The notes beneath the pieces are model-generated. The model saw only the letters and a list, made by a program, of their open reading frames with translations, searched no databases and had not been told where the DNA came from. A DNA stretch of 64,000 nucleotides from contig WBUK01000003.1 of the NCBI GenBank assembly GCA_008933765.1, positions 124,001-188,000 on the forward strand, in the 5' to 3' direction. Shown one piece after another: positions 45,042 through 54,686 of the stretch. The position numbers were made by a program, and so were the translations under genes. The stretch comes from Ignavibacteriaceae bacterium (GTDB taxonomy: Bacteria > Bacteroidota > Ignavibacteria > Ignavibacteriales > Ignavibacteriaceae). Numbering within the stretch: the stretch's first letter is position 1; each line of letters starts with the position of its first letter.

Positions 45042-46027
45042 ATCTTCCCCTTCGCCTCTTTACGAAATTTCGGTTTCTGCTGTTTTGTTTGGTTCTCCCT
45101 CTGTTTTTGCTCTCTTTTTCCGGTTGTTTTTCTTCAACCACGATTGATGACCAAAAAACACGATCGCAAAGCGACGGAGATGATTTTTTTAACCTTGCAA
45201 ATAACCTGATTAACAGGAATAAAATTGCACCCGCGCTCATCGCACTTGATGAAGCCTATAATAGTTATTCACTTTTGGATGATGTTTCCGGTAAAAGTAA
45301 GGTACTGCTGAAGAAAGTAACTCTTTTTGCGGCTACAAATGAAACGGAAAAGGGGGACAGCATACTTTCTGCTGAGTTGCTTATTCTTCCCTCGAAAACC
45401 GATACTATAAACCTGATTAACTCGCTAACGGAATTTTACTATAACACTAAACGGTACGACAGCGTTCTTGCGGTAACCGCAAAATTCAACACCTCTTATT
45501 TAGAGCACCCAAAAGCTTTGATAGCTATTGCTTACCTCGCTCTCACCAAATTTGCTCTCGGGCAAAATATTGAAATGGAGCTTGCCAACCTGAACCGTGC
45601 TTTTGTTGCTTTTGAGAGAGACAAGATCTATCCACCCGACCAATTAGGCTTTGCTTACTACACCAGGGCTTTTATTTCAAGAGAAAAAGGCGATTTGAAC
45701 GACGCCGAGTTCTGGGGGATGAAAGCGTGGGATAAAGACCTTCAAAATGAAGACTATCAGGCGCTTGCATACGATTTGGAATTGCTGGCGAAAATTGCCG
45801 AAGCGAAAGCGGATTTTTCAGGCGCTGCCGGATTATATAAAAGAGCAAGTGACTCATATAACGCACTCGGTATCGAAAGAGAATCTGTTTTCTGCGAGGT
45901 AAAAAGCCTGCTCCTCCGTTTGAAAGAAGATAAGAACAACTCTTTCCTGATTAATCGGTTAAAATTTTTACGAGACAAAATAACCGACGCCGTACTTATT
46001 CAGGAAACTGATATTCTGCTGAAATAA
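45038..46027 (+). CDS. TPR-like lipoprotein of the Mla-type operon
   Basis: A hydrophobic leader ends in the lipobox LLSFSGC (about 25-31), so the protein is probably lipidated at the outer membrane or periplasmic side. The rest is tetratricopeptide-like helices: FFNLANNLINRNKIAPALIALDEAY, AYYTRAFISREKGDLNDAEFWGMKA and AAGLYKRASDSYNALG. I recognise no more specific family. Four-base overlap with the MCE gene (ATGA) places it in the transporter operon, perhaps as a docking factor. Its last codons with the stop are duplicated perfectly downstream. Confidence 0.8.
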   Translation: MNLPLRLFTKFRFLLFCLVLPLFLLSFSGCFSSTTIDDQKTRSQSDGDDFFNLANNLINRNKIAPALIALDEAYNSYSLLDDVSGKSKVLLKKVTLFAATNETEKGDSILSAELLILPSKTDTINLINSLTEFYYNTKRYDSVLAVTAKFNTSYLEHPKALIAIAYLALTKFALGQNIEMELANLNRAFVAFERDKIYPPDQLGFAYYTRAFISREKGDLNDAEFWGMKAWDKDLQNEDYQALAYDLELLAKIAEAKADFSGAAGLYKRASDSYNALGIERESVFCEVKSLLLRLKEDKNNSFLINRLKFLRDKITDAVLIQETDILLK

Positions 46028-46128
46028 TTATAAACAGTCTAAAAATTAAAAACTTACAACTCTCTTATTCAGGAAACTGATATTCTGCTGAAATAATTAT
46101 AAACAGTCTAAAAATTAAAAACTTACAA
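45995..46128. repeat. Perfect 65-bp direct repeat copying the 3' end of the lipoprotein gene (period 69)
   Basis: 45995-46059, starting CTTATTCAGGAAACTGATAT and running through the TAA stop, is repeated without mismatch at 46064-46128. The first half is coding, the second copy is noncoding. Identity suggests a recent event. Confidence 0.97.
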
Positions 46129-46154
46129 TTTACTGCGGATTAAAGGATTAACAC

Positions 46155-47618
46155 TTATTGTTTAACCGCCAACTTTTCAATTGCAGAGTTAATCCGGCGG
46201 ATTGTTTCCTCTTTTCCCAACGCATCAATAATGTCAAAAAGCCCCGGACCGGAAGAAACCCCCGAAATAGCAAGCCTAACGGGATGTATTAATTTCCCTG
46301 CACCAACTCCTGCTTCTTCTGCAGTTGATCTAAGTGCGTTTTCGTAGCCCTCTTTTGTTGGTTCACTCAGCGCATTAAGTTTACTGATATATCCTTTCAG
46401 TAATGCGGGGGTATCTTCTTTCCAGGCTTTTTGCACCCCTTTTTCTTCATATTCTGAAGGCGAAGTAAAGAAATAGCCTGCATTAACAGGTATTTCCTTT
46501 ATAAACTTAACCCTTTCTTTCATCGATTGAACAACCTTCACCAAAAAAGCCTCTTCATACGAGTTGCCTGCACAGCCGGTAGCATTAAGTTCCTCACGCA
46601 GCAGCCGGGCAAGTTCTTCATCACTTTTTGCACGAAGATGTTCCGCATTAAGCCAGTCAAGTTTCTCTAAATTAAAAACTGCGCCCGATTTGTTAATTCT
46701 CTCAATAGAAAACGATTTAATAAGTTCATCCATATAGTAAAACTCACGATCGTCCCCCGCATTCCACCCCAACAGAGCAATAAAATTAATAAGCGCTTCT
46801 TTCAGATAGCCTTTAGCTCTGTAATCTTCAACCGCCACATCCCCCTGCCTTTTGCTGAGTTTTGATCTGTCAGGGTTTAACAAAAGGGGCAAATGTGCAA
46901 ACTGCGGCACTTCCCACCCGAACGATTCATAGAGCAGAACATGTTTCGGCGTCGAGGGCAACCACTCTTCACCCCTGATAGTGTGGGTAATTTTCATCAG
47001 GTGGTCGTCAACCACATTCGCTAAATGATATGTCGGGAAACCGTCGCTTTTAATCAAGACCTGATCGTCGATCAAAGAAGTATCGAACTCAACAACTCCC
47101 CTTATCAGATCATGAATCTTAACTTTTTTTCCGTGCTTCACATTCAAGCGAATTACAAAAGGTTTCCCTTCGGCAATCGATCGTTTTACCTCTTCATCTG
47201 TTAAGTTGAGGCAGTGTTTGTCATAAAGGGTTTGTTCACCGCGGCTACGCTGCTCGTCTCTTAGTGCATCCAACCGCTCTTTCGTGCAGAAACAGTAGTA
47301 AGCGTCGCGATTTTTTATCAATTTATCGGTGTGTTCTGAATAAATGCTCAGTCTTTCGGATTGGGTGTAAGGACCGAAATCACCCTCTCTTCCGGGTCCC
47401 TCATCGAAGTGTAGCCCCGCCCATTCTAAAGTAGCAATCAAATTTTCAGCAGCGCCTTCAACCAAGCGGGCACGGTCGGTATCTTCAATCCGAAGAACGA
47501 AAGAACCTCCGGTCTGTTTTGCAAAAAGGAAGTTATAAAGTGCAGTTCTTAATCCCCCGATATGTAAATAACCGGTCGGGCTTGGGGCGAACCTGACCCT
47601 TGGCTTTTCTGATATCAT
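46155..47618 (-). CDS. gltX: Glutamyl-tRNA synthetase
   Basis: This 487-residue class I aminoacyl-tRNA synthetase charges tRNA-Glu. APSPTGYLHIGGLRTALYNF holds the HIGH-type motif, RIEDTDRARLVEGA the next conserved block, and SKLSKRQGDVAVEDYRAKG the KMSKS-type motif (KLSKR). The C-terminal anticodon-binding helices end LGKEETIRRINSAIEKL. Length is normal. ATG 47618 starts it. It is convergent with the lipoprotein gene, and the spacer is filled by the perfect 65-bp direct repeat. No partner genes for glutamine charging are visible. Confidence 0.96.
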   Translation of the reverse strand: MISEKPRVRFAPSPTGYLHIGGLRTALYNFLFAKQTGGSFVLRIEDTDRARLVEGAAENLIATLEWAGLHFDEGPGREGDFGPYTQSERLSIYSEHTDKLIKNRDAYYCFCTKERLDALRDEQRSRGEQTLYDKHCLNLTDEEVKRSIAEGKPFVIRLNVKHGKKVKIHDLIRGVVEFDTSLIDDQVLIKSDGFPTYHLANVVDDHLMKITHTIRGEEWLPSTPKHVLLYESFGWEVPQFAHLPLLLNPDRSKLSKRQGDVAVEDYRAKGYLKEALINFIALLGWNAGDDREFYYMDELIKSFSIERINKSGAVFNLEKLDWLNAEHLRAKSDEELARLLREELNATGCAGNSYEEAFLVKVVQSMKERVKFIKEIPVNAGYFFTSPSEYEEKGVQKAWKEDTPALLKGYISKLNALSEPTKEGYENALRSTAEEAGVGAGKLIHPVRLAISGVSSGPGLFDIIDALGKEETIRRINSAIEKLAVKQ

Positions 47619-47639
47619 TGTAAACCGTAATCAAGAAAT

Positions 47640-47795
47640 GGAAAAATGTGTAGCAGTGCAAAAATGTTTAGCAGTGATAAAAATGTAACACAGCGCAAAA
47701 ATGTTAAACTGTAATAAAAATATAACTCTGTGCAAAAATGTTAAACTGTAATAAAAATATAACTCTGTGCAAAAATGTTCAGTAGTAATAAAAAT
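47640..47795. repeat. 37-bp tandem repeats between gltX and the hybrid kinase, about four copies
   Basis: GCAAAAATG starts units at 47658, 47695, 47732 and 47769, all exactly 37 bp apart; copies 2 and 3 are nearly identical. The array adjoins the 3' end of the kinase gene. On the minus strand its units (ACTGCTAAACATTTTT) resemble the gene's own last bases (ACTGCTTAATTTTTAT). No spacers are present, so it is not a CRISPR. Confidence 0.85.
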
Positions 47796-50158
47796 TAAGC
47801 AGTTTTGTTCGTGAATTTCTTAACCTTATCAATAAATTCAACGCTGTCGATTGGCTTAGGAATATAGTCGGTAGCACCCGCCTCAAGGCATTTCTCCCTG
47901 TCGCCTTTCATGGCAAAAGCGGTAAGCGCGATAATCGGCACATTTTTGTATTCGGGCATTTGTCTGATTCTTTCAGTAGCTTCAAACCCATTCATCACGG
48001 GCATTTGCATATCCATAAGTATCAGGTCGTACACGGCTTTTTTCGCCTGCTCAACAGCTTCAGCACCGTTTTCAACGACGAACACATTAGTGAAACCGTT
48101 CTTTTTCAGCAGGCGTGTAACGATAATTTGCGAGTGTTTATAGTCTTCAACCAACAAAATTGAAGGTCCTAAATCTTCTGCGGTTGCAACTTCACCCTCT
48201 TTTTGGGGACCTGTGCCCGAGGGAATCGGTTCAGTTCTGTTCACCATTCTGCTGATAGTATCAGCAAGGTCTTCAATTTTGGTGCTTTTCTTGTCCAAAA
48301 GTTCGTTGAACAACCCGTTTATTTTGGCGAGGTCTTCCTCGTAATTCTCTTTACCTGTGTAGATAACAATCGGCAGACTTGCGAACTTCGGGTTCGATTT
48401 TATCTCTTTTATAAGGTCAAACCCGTTCATCACCGGCATATCGAGGTCAACAATGGCAAGATCAAGATCCATGTTCTCAATCTTCGCCGGCACTTCGTAC
48501 GAGAAATTCTCAGCAACGGGATTAAACCCTGCAGATTGTATCGCCTCTTTCACGAGGTTAAGCGTATTAATGTCATCATCAACGCAAAGCACATTTGCGT
48601 CTTTGCGCAGGCGGTAACTTGTAAGAACCTCAACGAGGTCTTTATAGCTGATCGGTTTAACAAAATATTCAACCGAACCCATTAAAAAGGCTTTTTGCTG
48701 CTCAGCCTCAACAGAGCATACAATAACGGGCGTGTGCCTGTGTAGTTTATTCTCCCTGATTTTCTTCAGAAGTTCAAGCCCGTTAATATCAGGAAGCGAA
48801 ACATTTGTAATAATCGAAAGGAAAGATTCATTCTCCAAAATCTGAAGCGCTTTTTTACCCGCATTCACAATAGTAGGCTCGTAACCCCACTTGTTCAGGT
48901 AGTTGCTCAAAAGTTTGGAAGTGGCATAATCATCCTCAATCACTAAAACACGGTTGTTCTTTTCATCCGGTTTCGGCATCGATTCCATCTGCCGTGCAAA
49001 TGAAGAACTGTCGGTCAGCAAGAGATTTATCGAAATGGTTACTCCCGCCGGTTCTTCTTTCTTAATATCTAATTCACCTTTCAGGCTTTCAATGTATTTT
49101 TTTGCCAGGTTTAACGAAAGCGGTGAAAGTGAAAAGGGCTTGCCGCGCCCTTCAGCAACCGGAGCGAGCCTGAATGCCTCGTGTATCTTCGAAATTGGCA
49201 CCATAAACCCGGGATGCGCTATTTTAACTGAGAGTATCCCCGAGTGTGCTTGTTCGGTGGTTACTTCAATGTTACCGTATGGGCTTTCGTTTATAAGGAA
49301 AGCCAAAATATTTAAAATTGCAGTTTTTAGCCTTTGGTGGTCGCTTTCAATCTCACCCGGAATATCGTCACCGAAATGAAAGACCAAATTGGTTGAGGCA
49401 GGGTCAATTTTTTCTCTTACGCTGCTTTCAATTTCGCTTATTAAGGCTTTCAAATCGAACGAAGATTTCTGTGTGGTTACACTTCCGACTTCCACCCTTG
49501 ACATATCGGTAAGATCGTTCAACAACCCAGAAATTCTCTGCGCGTTCTCTTTAATTAATTTCACATATTCAGTCTGAACCGGGTTGAGTTTATCATCGTA
49601 CAACAGAGAAACAAACCCAAGAATGCTGTTTGCCGGTGTGCGTAAATCGTTCGAAACATCCAACAAGATGCTGCTTAACGACGAATGTGCAGTGATTTCT
49701 TCAAACTTGCCGGAGGTAAGTATAATTAAAAGAAAGCTTCCGAGTGTGGTAATATTTTCGATATCCGCCTGAGAGAAAGGTGATTTTCTCGTCAGTTTAA
49801 GCACCATTGTGTTGTTAACACCCGATTTTAATTTCAGACAGCCGTCGTAAACTAAAAATTCAGTGGTTTGAAGCGTGCAGTTTTTATCGCTGGAAAAAAG
49901 CACATCGCTCGGGGTTGCATTAAATGATTTACAAACAGCGCACTGATGCTCTGACCCATACACGAGGCTCTTTTTTACATTGTCTGACTTGCCGAGCAGC
50001 ACTAACTTTCCGGCAGTTTCCTTAAACAATGCGGCAGAATAAAAATCAAACTCTTCGGTAACGAAGTTGCAAAATTGATTTAAAAGTTCTTCATTTCGAG
50101 CATTCGACTTAAAAAGCCGGTTTACAGCATTGAATAAAGGGATAAAAGTTGTCTGCAT
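47795..50158 (-). CDS. Hybrid histidine kinase-like protein with three receiver domains and no phospho-acceptor His
   Basis: Order: a GAF-like sensor (about 1-150), a HisKA-like dimerisation domain (about 158-225), an ATPase-like domain (about 235-380), then receivers at about 402-512, 521-635 and 665-782. The usual S-H-E-L-R-T-P motif reads SNDLRTP, with Asn170 in place of the His. The ATPase N-box and glycine boxes are poor (ILNILAFLINES, AHPGFMV, PFSLSPLSLN). Receiver 1 has Asn452 for the Asp; receivers 2 (D571) and 3 (D716) keep Asp, Thr and Lys. It therefore probably accepts phosphate from another kinase. Confidence 0.86.
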   Translation of the reverse strand: MQTTFIPLFNAVNRLFKSNARNEELLNQFCNFVTEEFDFYSAALFKETAGKLVLLGKSDNVKKSLVYGSEHQCAVCKSFNATPSDVLFSSDKNCTLQTTEFLVYDGCLKLKSGVNNTMVLKLTRKSPFSQADIENITTLGSFLLIILTSGKFEEITAHSSLSSILLDVSNDLRTPANSILGFVSLLYDDKLNPVQTEYVKLIKENAQRISGLLNDLTDMSRVEVGSVTTQKSSFDLKALISEIESSVREKIDPASTNLVFHFGDDIPGEIESDHQRLKTAILNILAFLINESPYGNIEVTTEQAHSGILSVKIAHPGFMVPISKIHEAFRLAPVAEGRGKPFSLSPLSLNLAKKYIESLKGELDIKKEEPAGVTISINLLLTDSSSFARQMESMPKPDEKNNRVLVIEDDYATSKLLSNYLNKWGYEPTIVNAGKKALQILENESFLSIITNVSLPDINGLELLKKIRENKLHRHTPVIVCSVEAEQQKAFLMGSVEYFVKPISYKDLVEVLTSYRLRKDANVLCVDDDINTLNLVKEAIQSAGFNPVAENFSYEVPAKIENMDLDLAIVDLDMPVMNGFDLIKEIKSNPKFASLPIVIYTGKENYEEDLAKINGLFNELLDKKSTKIEDLADTISRMVNRTEPIPSGTGPQKEGEVATAEDLGPSILLVEDYKHSQIIVTRLLKKNGFTNVFVVENGAEAVEQAKKAVYDLILMDMQMPVMNGFEATERIRQMPEYKNVPIIALTAFAMKGDREKCLEAGATDYIPKPIDSVEFIDKVKKFTNKTA

Positions 50159-50237
50159 TTGGTTATACTGCCATTATAGAATTAAATTGATTAAAAGTTT
50201 AAAATAAGAAGATTTGTTTAAACAACAAAGATGTTCG

Positions 50238-51215
50238 TCAGACAGTTTCCGTAAGTTTTATAACAATATCCACTGATGTTATTCCTTCGGCTTCCGCACT
50301 GAAATTGGTAATTACCCTGTGTCTTAAAATTGGGTTAAGAACAGAACGGATATCATCCCGGTTTGGTGTGAACCTTCCTTCGAGCACAGCCTTAGTTTTT
50401 GCCGCCAGAATCATATATTGCGAGGCACGGGGGCCCGCCCCCCACCTTACCCACTCTCTGATAAAATCGGGTGCTTCAGGGTTGTTTGGTCTGGTACTGT
50501 GCACAATTTTGGCAGCATACTCTATAATGTTGTCAGCCACCGGTACCGCTCTTACAAGTTCCTGATAATTTGTCAGTTCATCAGCAGTTATAACCTTATC
50601 AACCTCGGGAAGAAATGCACCGGTTGTTGCTTTAACTATTTCCACCTCTTCCTCGTACGAAGGATAATCCAACCAGAGGTTAAACATAAAACGATCGAGT
50701 TGCGCCTCCGGCAGCGGGTAAGTTCCCTCCTGTTCAATCGGGTTTTGCGTAGCGAGCACAAAAAACGGTTTTTCGAGCGGGTAAGTTTTCCCCGCAACGG
50801 TTACTTTATACTCCTGCATCGCTTCAAGAAGTGCCGCCTGCGTTTTCGGCGGTGTCCGGTTTATTTCATCCGCCAGAATTACATTTGAAAAAATCGGACC
50901 GGGGATAAATCTGAACTCCCGCCGGCGGGTTACCGGGTCTTCTTCAATAATTTCAGTTCCGGTAATATCAGACGGCATCAGATCGGGGGTAAATTGTATT
51001 CTTCCAAATTTAAGATCAGTAGCTTCTGCAACGGTTTTAATTAAAAGCGTTTTAGCCAGCCCCGGCACACCAACCAGTAAACAGTGCCCCCGGGAAAGCA
51101 GCGAGATTAATAATTGCTCAACAATTTCGTTTTGCCCGACAATTACTTTGCTGATTTCTTTTTTAACAGCGTTAAATTTTTCGTTTATCTCCCTTACAAG
51201 AGCTACTTCATCCAC
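50238..51215 (-). CDS. MoxR-family AAA+ ATPase
   Basis: This 325-residue AAA+ protein has VGVPGLAKTLLIKTVAEA as Walker A, ILADEINRTPPKTQAALLEA as Walker B with sensor, and ATQNPIEQEGTYPLPEAQLD, a MoxR-specific loop. MoxR ATPases act as chaperones that help metal or cofactor insertion or complex assembly, usually with a von Willebrand or DUF58 partner. No such partner is in the window. The start is GTG at 51215. It lies 8 bp after the SurA-like gene, so it is probably in the same transcript. Confidence 0.93.
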   Translation of the reverse strand: MDEVALVREINEKFNAVKKEISKVIVGQNEIVEQLLISLLSRGHCLLVGVPGLAKTLLIKTVAEATDLKFGRIQFTPDLMPSDITGTEIIEEDPVTRRREFRFIPGPIFSNVILADEINRTPPKTQAALLEAMQEYKVTVAGKTYPLEKPFFVLATQNPIEQEGTYPLPEAQLDRFMFNLWLDYPSYEEEVEIVKATTGAFLPEVDKVITADELTNYQELVRAVPVADNIIEYAAKIVHSTRPNNPEAPDFIREWVRWGAGPRASQYMILAAKTKAVLEGRFTPNRDDIRSVLNPILRHRVITNFSAEAEGITSVDIVIKLTETV

Positions 51216-51223
51216 AAAAAACC

Positions 51224-52498
51224 CTATTTAATTTCCCAGTAAATTTTCGATTTAAGTTCGTCAAACCATTCTGACTCAAGTTTTTGCTTTTTGTGCATTA
51301 ATGCAAGTTCCTGAATTTCGTCATAATCGAGTTCAAGATTAGGGTAGTGTGCGGGTATTCTTTCGTCAACTTTCACTAAATGAAAGCCGTACTCGTCTTT
51401 TGCGTAATCAATCCTTTTAACGGTTGAAATACCCCCTTCTTTCAGATTTCTTATTGCTTCTTTAAGATCGGGGTCTAATTTATCGATATAATAACTGCCG
51501 AGGCTGCCCCCGCTTTTTGCGGTTCTTTCATCCTGGCTGTACTTTCTTGCGAGTGTCTTAAAATCAGCATTAAAGAAAAGGAGTGAATCCCTTAATGCAG
51601 AAAGGAAGTTAATCGCTTCAATGTCGCTTTCATCATCAGGTTTTATTTGAATAAGGATGTGGCGCGCCCTGATCTGCTCACCACGGCGATCCATCAGCTG
51701 AATTATGTGGTAACCCACGGGTGATTCAATAACATCCGAAACCTCGCCCACCCTCAGCCTGAAGGCAACCGATTCAAACTCGGGAAAGAACATCCCCCGT
51801 GGCGCCCAACCGAGGTCACCCCCGTTAACTGCACTTCCCGGGTCTTGTGAATATTTTTTCGCCATTTCGGCAAAATCTGCTCCGTGTTTAATCGAGTCCA
51901 GCAGCGTTTCGGCAAAATCGTGCGCAATTTTCTTCAACCTTTCTGATTTAACCGGGGATCTAAAAATGTGCGATAATTTCACCTTCTCAGGTGAGTTCCC
52001 AAGGCTGTCTCTAAATTCTTTGTAAAACTCTTCAACTTCCCGACGGCTGACCTGAACGGAGGCAAATTTTTTGTCCTGTGCCTTTTTCATTAAAAGGTTT
52101 TTCTCGATTTCCGGCTCCAATTCCCTTTTAATCTGGGCGATCGATTTTTTGTATTGCCGTTCAACCTCTTCCTCAGAACCGAATTGCCGCACTAACTGCT
52201 GAATCTGATAGTTCATATACTGATCGATTTCCGGCTTGGTAACGATAATCGAGTCGAGCACTGCCCAGGCATACAAAAGTTTTTCTTCGATCATCGATTC
52301 AAGCACCTTCGCCTGAAAATCTTTGTCGTTCGGGTTCACCCCTTCTCTTTGAGCTTCGATCATCGCTCTTAATTTAACTTCACTCTCTAAGATTACATCG
52401 TTGTCAACAATAGCTGCAATCTTCTCGATCACTTCTTGTGCAAAAAGTGTTCCTCCGCCAAAAAGGAGGAGGAACACTAAAAAGGCTTTTTTAAGCAT
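51224..52498 (-). CDS. SurA-like periplasmic peptidyl-prolyl isomerase
   Basis: A signal peptide (MLKKAFLVFLLLFGGGTLFA) is followed by the SurA N-terminal chaperone domain (VIEKIAAIVDNDVILESEV). Two parvulin domains follow, marked by LSHIFRSPVK with GGDLGWAPRGMFFPEFESVA, and ARHILIQIKPD with GGSLGSYYIDKLDPDLKEA. The protein (424 aa) probably escorts outer-membrane proteins through the periplasm, in line with the many barrels in this window. It is 23 bp after a second, larger PPIase gene and 8 bp before moxR. It is a close but not exact match to SurA order. Confidence 0.9.
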   Translation of the reverse strand: MLKKAFLVFLLLFGGGTLFAQEVIEKIAAIVDNDVILESEVKLRAMIEAQREGVNPNDKDFQAKVLESMIEEKLLYAWAVLDSIIVTKPEIDQYMNYQIQQLVRQFGSEEEVERQYKKSIAQIKRELEPEIEKNLLMKKAQDKKFASVQVSRREVEEFYKEFRDSLGNSPEKVKLSHIFRSPVKSERLKKIAHDFAETLLDSIKHGADFAEMAKKYSQDPGSAVNGGDLGWAPRGMFFPEFESVAFRLRVGEVSDVIESPVGYHIIQLMDRRGEQIRARHILIQIKPDDESDIEAINFLSALRDSLLFFNADFKTLARKYSQDERTAKSGGSLGSYYIDKLDPDLKEAIRNLKEGGISTVKRIDYAKDEYGFHLVKVDERIPAHYPNLELDYDEIQELALMHKKQKLESEWFDELKSKIYWEIK

Positions 52499-52521
52499 TA
52501 ATTTTTATCCGTTGGGGATTA

Positions 52522-54522
52522 TTATTTTTCTTTGAAGGCATCCTTCAAATTTTCATAGAAAAAGACAGGTTTGTATTTGGCTTTCAATGCGTTAGTGTAA
52601 ACTTCTTCAAGCCTTTTCTGTTCCTGTTCGTTATATCCGCTCAAAACTTCCGGTTTGGCTTCTTCGAAAGTTTTCATGCGGCTTTTCTCTTTTTTATTTA
52701 CCCGGATGATAACGAAACCACCCTCAAAAGGAATTGGTGCGTTAATTTTTCCTTCCTCGTATTTATTGGCTTCTTTGTAAAGATTATTGAAGTTCACATC
52801 CTGCAGCGGGTGTTTGCCCATCTTGCCGCGCATGTTACTTCTTTCAGTGTATTGACCGGCAAGTGAATCAAGCTGTTCACCTGCAAGTGCTCTTTGGTAG
52901 ATCGCCTGAGCCGCCGAATCGCTTCTTACAAAAACTTCGGTGAATTCAATCCTGTCGGGCCAGTTATAACCTGACTTGTGCTCATCATAATACTTGTGCA
53001 GCAATACTGAGTCGTTGGGGATTTTATTCCAGACTTCCAATTCCTGTAGTTTGAACACATAAATACCGTTTTTATAATCTTCCATCAGCTGTTTGAAATC
53101 AGGGTTTCTTTCCGGAAGATATTTAGCATCTATTTCGAGCACCCTGTCGTTCGCCATTTTAACAGCACCCTGGCTAAGTAGCGCTGCGGTTATCGGAACA
53201 TTCAAAAACTCGAGCCTCTTGGTCATATTTTCAGTCAACGAATCAAGCGGCCATGACTTATTTTCCATCGAAAAAGCGACGGAATCTTTATATTCATTCC
53301 GCCATTCTACATCACGGTATCCTTTGTTAAGGGTCAAAGTATCCTCTGCAAGCGACTCAATCGTAGCAAAAAGCATTTCGTTCTCGGTGTAGTTATATCT
53401 GTCGCGTGCTTCCTGCAGAAGTTGCGCATACTCGTTGTTATACTTCAACTGACGATAAATCTTCTTAAGATTTTCTTTATCTTCTTCGAACGAGGGATAC
53501 GGTTTCATTTCAGTTATCATAATGAGGTGTAGCCCATACGCAGTTTTTACGATCCCGGAAACCTCGCCTAATTTCAGATTAAATGCAGCTTCATCAAACT
53601 CAGGAACCATCATTCTTCTCTGGAAGAAACCAAGATCGCCGCCCGATTTTTTAGAACCCGGGTCATCCGAATATTCCCTTGCAAGGTCAGCAAAGCTTTC
53701 ACCCGCTTTTAGTTTTTGGAGAACCGTGTCCATCCGTGCGTATGCGTATGCCGTATCGGTTTCACCTTCCGGCGTCTGATATGAAATTAAGATATGGCTT
53801 GCACGAATTTCAGGGATTCTCTTCCGGATATCAGTTACTTTAATTATATGGTAACCGTATCGGGTCGTAACCACTTCAGGATATACTTCGCCGACTTTCA
53901 GCGTGTAGATAGCATCTTCAAACTCAGGGATAATTGTGCCTGAAGTGATGTAGTAAATATCACCGCCGTTCTTCGCGCTGAAATCATCAACTGAGTACTC
54001 TTCAGCCATTTTCTCGAAACTTTCACCGTTTTTTATCCGTTGAAGAATCGAGTCAAGTTTCTCTTTCGGTTCTTCCGTGTCTAAAGAGTCGGGCCTTAAC
54101 ATAATGTGCGAAACCCGCATTTCAATCTTCCTTCTTTCCCACATTAGTTTAATTGCAGGTTCTATAAGCTCCTTCTCGATTATGTAAGTCTGACCAACTT
54201 GTGTGAGGTACTCTGAAAGTTCCCGGTTCAAAGCAGTGTCTTTTTCAAAACCTCTTTCAACACCATCCTGAAGTTTCATCCGAAAATTTGTGTACAAATC
54301 AAGGAAAGCTTTCAGTTTTTCCCGGTCATCTTTCTTTGCATTTTCATAACCGCCCACAGTTTTTGCGTAAGCTCTTTCAAAATCACTCAGCGTGATCTCA
54401 ACCTGCTTATTGCTGCTTGTGGTAAATTCCGATAAGACAGGCCCCCCTGCACCGCCGGAACAGGCGGAAAAAACAAAACCAAAAATCAGTGGGATTAATA
54501 AAACCGATGTTTTTTTAAACAT
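52522..54522 (-). CDS. Parvulin-type peptidyl-prolyl isomerase lipoprotein
   Basis: The lipobox VFSACSGGAGG near residue 20 predicts a lipoprotein. The 666-residue product has a SurA-like helical N-terminal part and two clear parvulin domains: VSHIMLRPDS with GGDIYYITSGTIIPEF, and ASHILISYQTP with GGDLGFFQRRMMVPEFDEAA. A C-terminal region with FTEVFVRSDSAAQAI and ALAGEQLDSLAGQYTERS resembles a degenerate third one. Such multi-domain forms are found in Bacteroidota-group genomes with large secreted proteomes. It begins the PPIase-PPIase-moxR run. Confidence 0.86.
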   Translation of the reverse strand: MFKKTSVLLIPLIFGFVFSACSGGAGGPVLSEFTTSSNKQVEITLSDFERAYAKTVGGYENAKKDDREKLKAFLDLYTNFRMKLQDGVERGFEKDTALNRELSEYLTQVGQTYIIEKELIEPAIKLMWERRKIEMRVSHIMLRPDSLDTEEPKEKLDSILQRIKNGESFEKMAEEYSVDDFSAKNGGDIYYITSGTIIPEFEDAIYTLKVGEVYPEVVTTRYGYHIIKVTDIRKRIPEIRASHILISYQTPEGETDTAYAYARMDTVLQKLKAGESFADLAREYSDDPGSKKSGGDLGFFQRRMMVPEFDEAAFNLKLGEVSGIVKTAYGLHLIMITEMKPYPSFEEDKENLKKIYRQLKYNNEYAQLLQEARDRYNYTENEMLFATIESLAEDTLTLNKGYRDVEWRNEYKDSVAFSMENKSWPLDSLTENMTKRLEFLNVPITAALLSQGAVKMANDRVLEIDAKYLPERNPDFKQLMEDYKNGIYVFKLQELEVWNKIPNDSVLLHKYYDEHKSGYNWPDRIEFTEVFVRSDSAAQAIYQRALAGEQLDSLAGQYTERSNMRGKMGKHPLQDVNFNNLYKEANKYEEGKINAPIPFEGGFVIIRVNKKEKSRMKTFEEAKPEVLSGYNEQEQKRLEEVYTNALKAKYKPVFFYENLKDAFKEK

Positions 54523-54686
54523 TTAATGGCTCCGGATTGTTAATTGATGAACCGATCTTTCCGATCGGGCAACAAAATTGTTAAAAATTGAATTTTTGGC
54601 AAATGCAAAAATTCAAAACTTTAATTTTACCCATCTTATCTAACATAATCAAGGATATAATTGATTACCTTGATAACTCCCCCAAG

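Noticed and set aside
54648-54674. Inverted repeat ATCAAGG/CCTTGAT as terminator after the subtilase
   Set aside because: Only a 7-bp stem with a 13-nt loop and no T-run in either direction.
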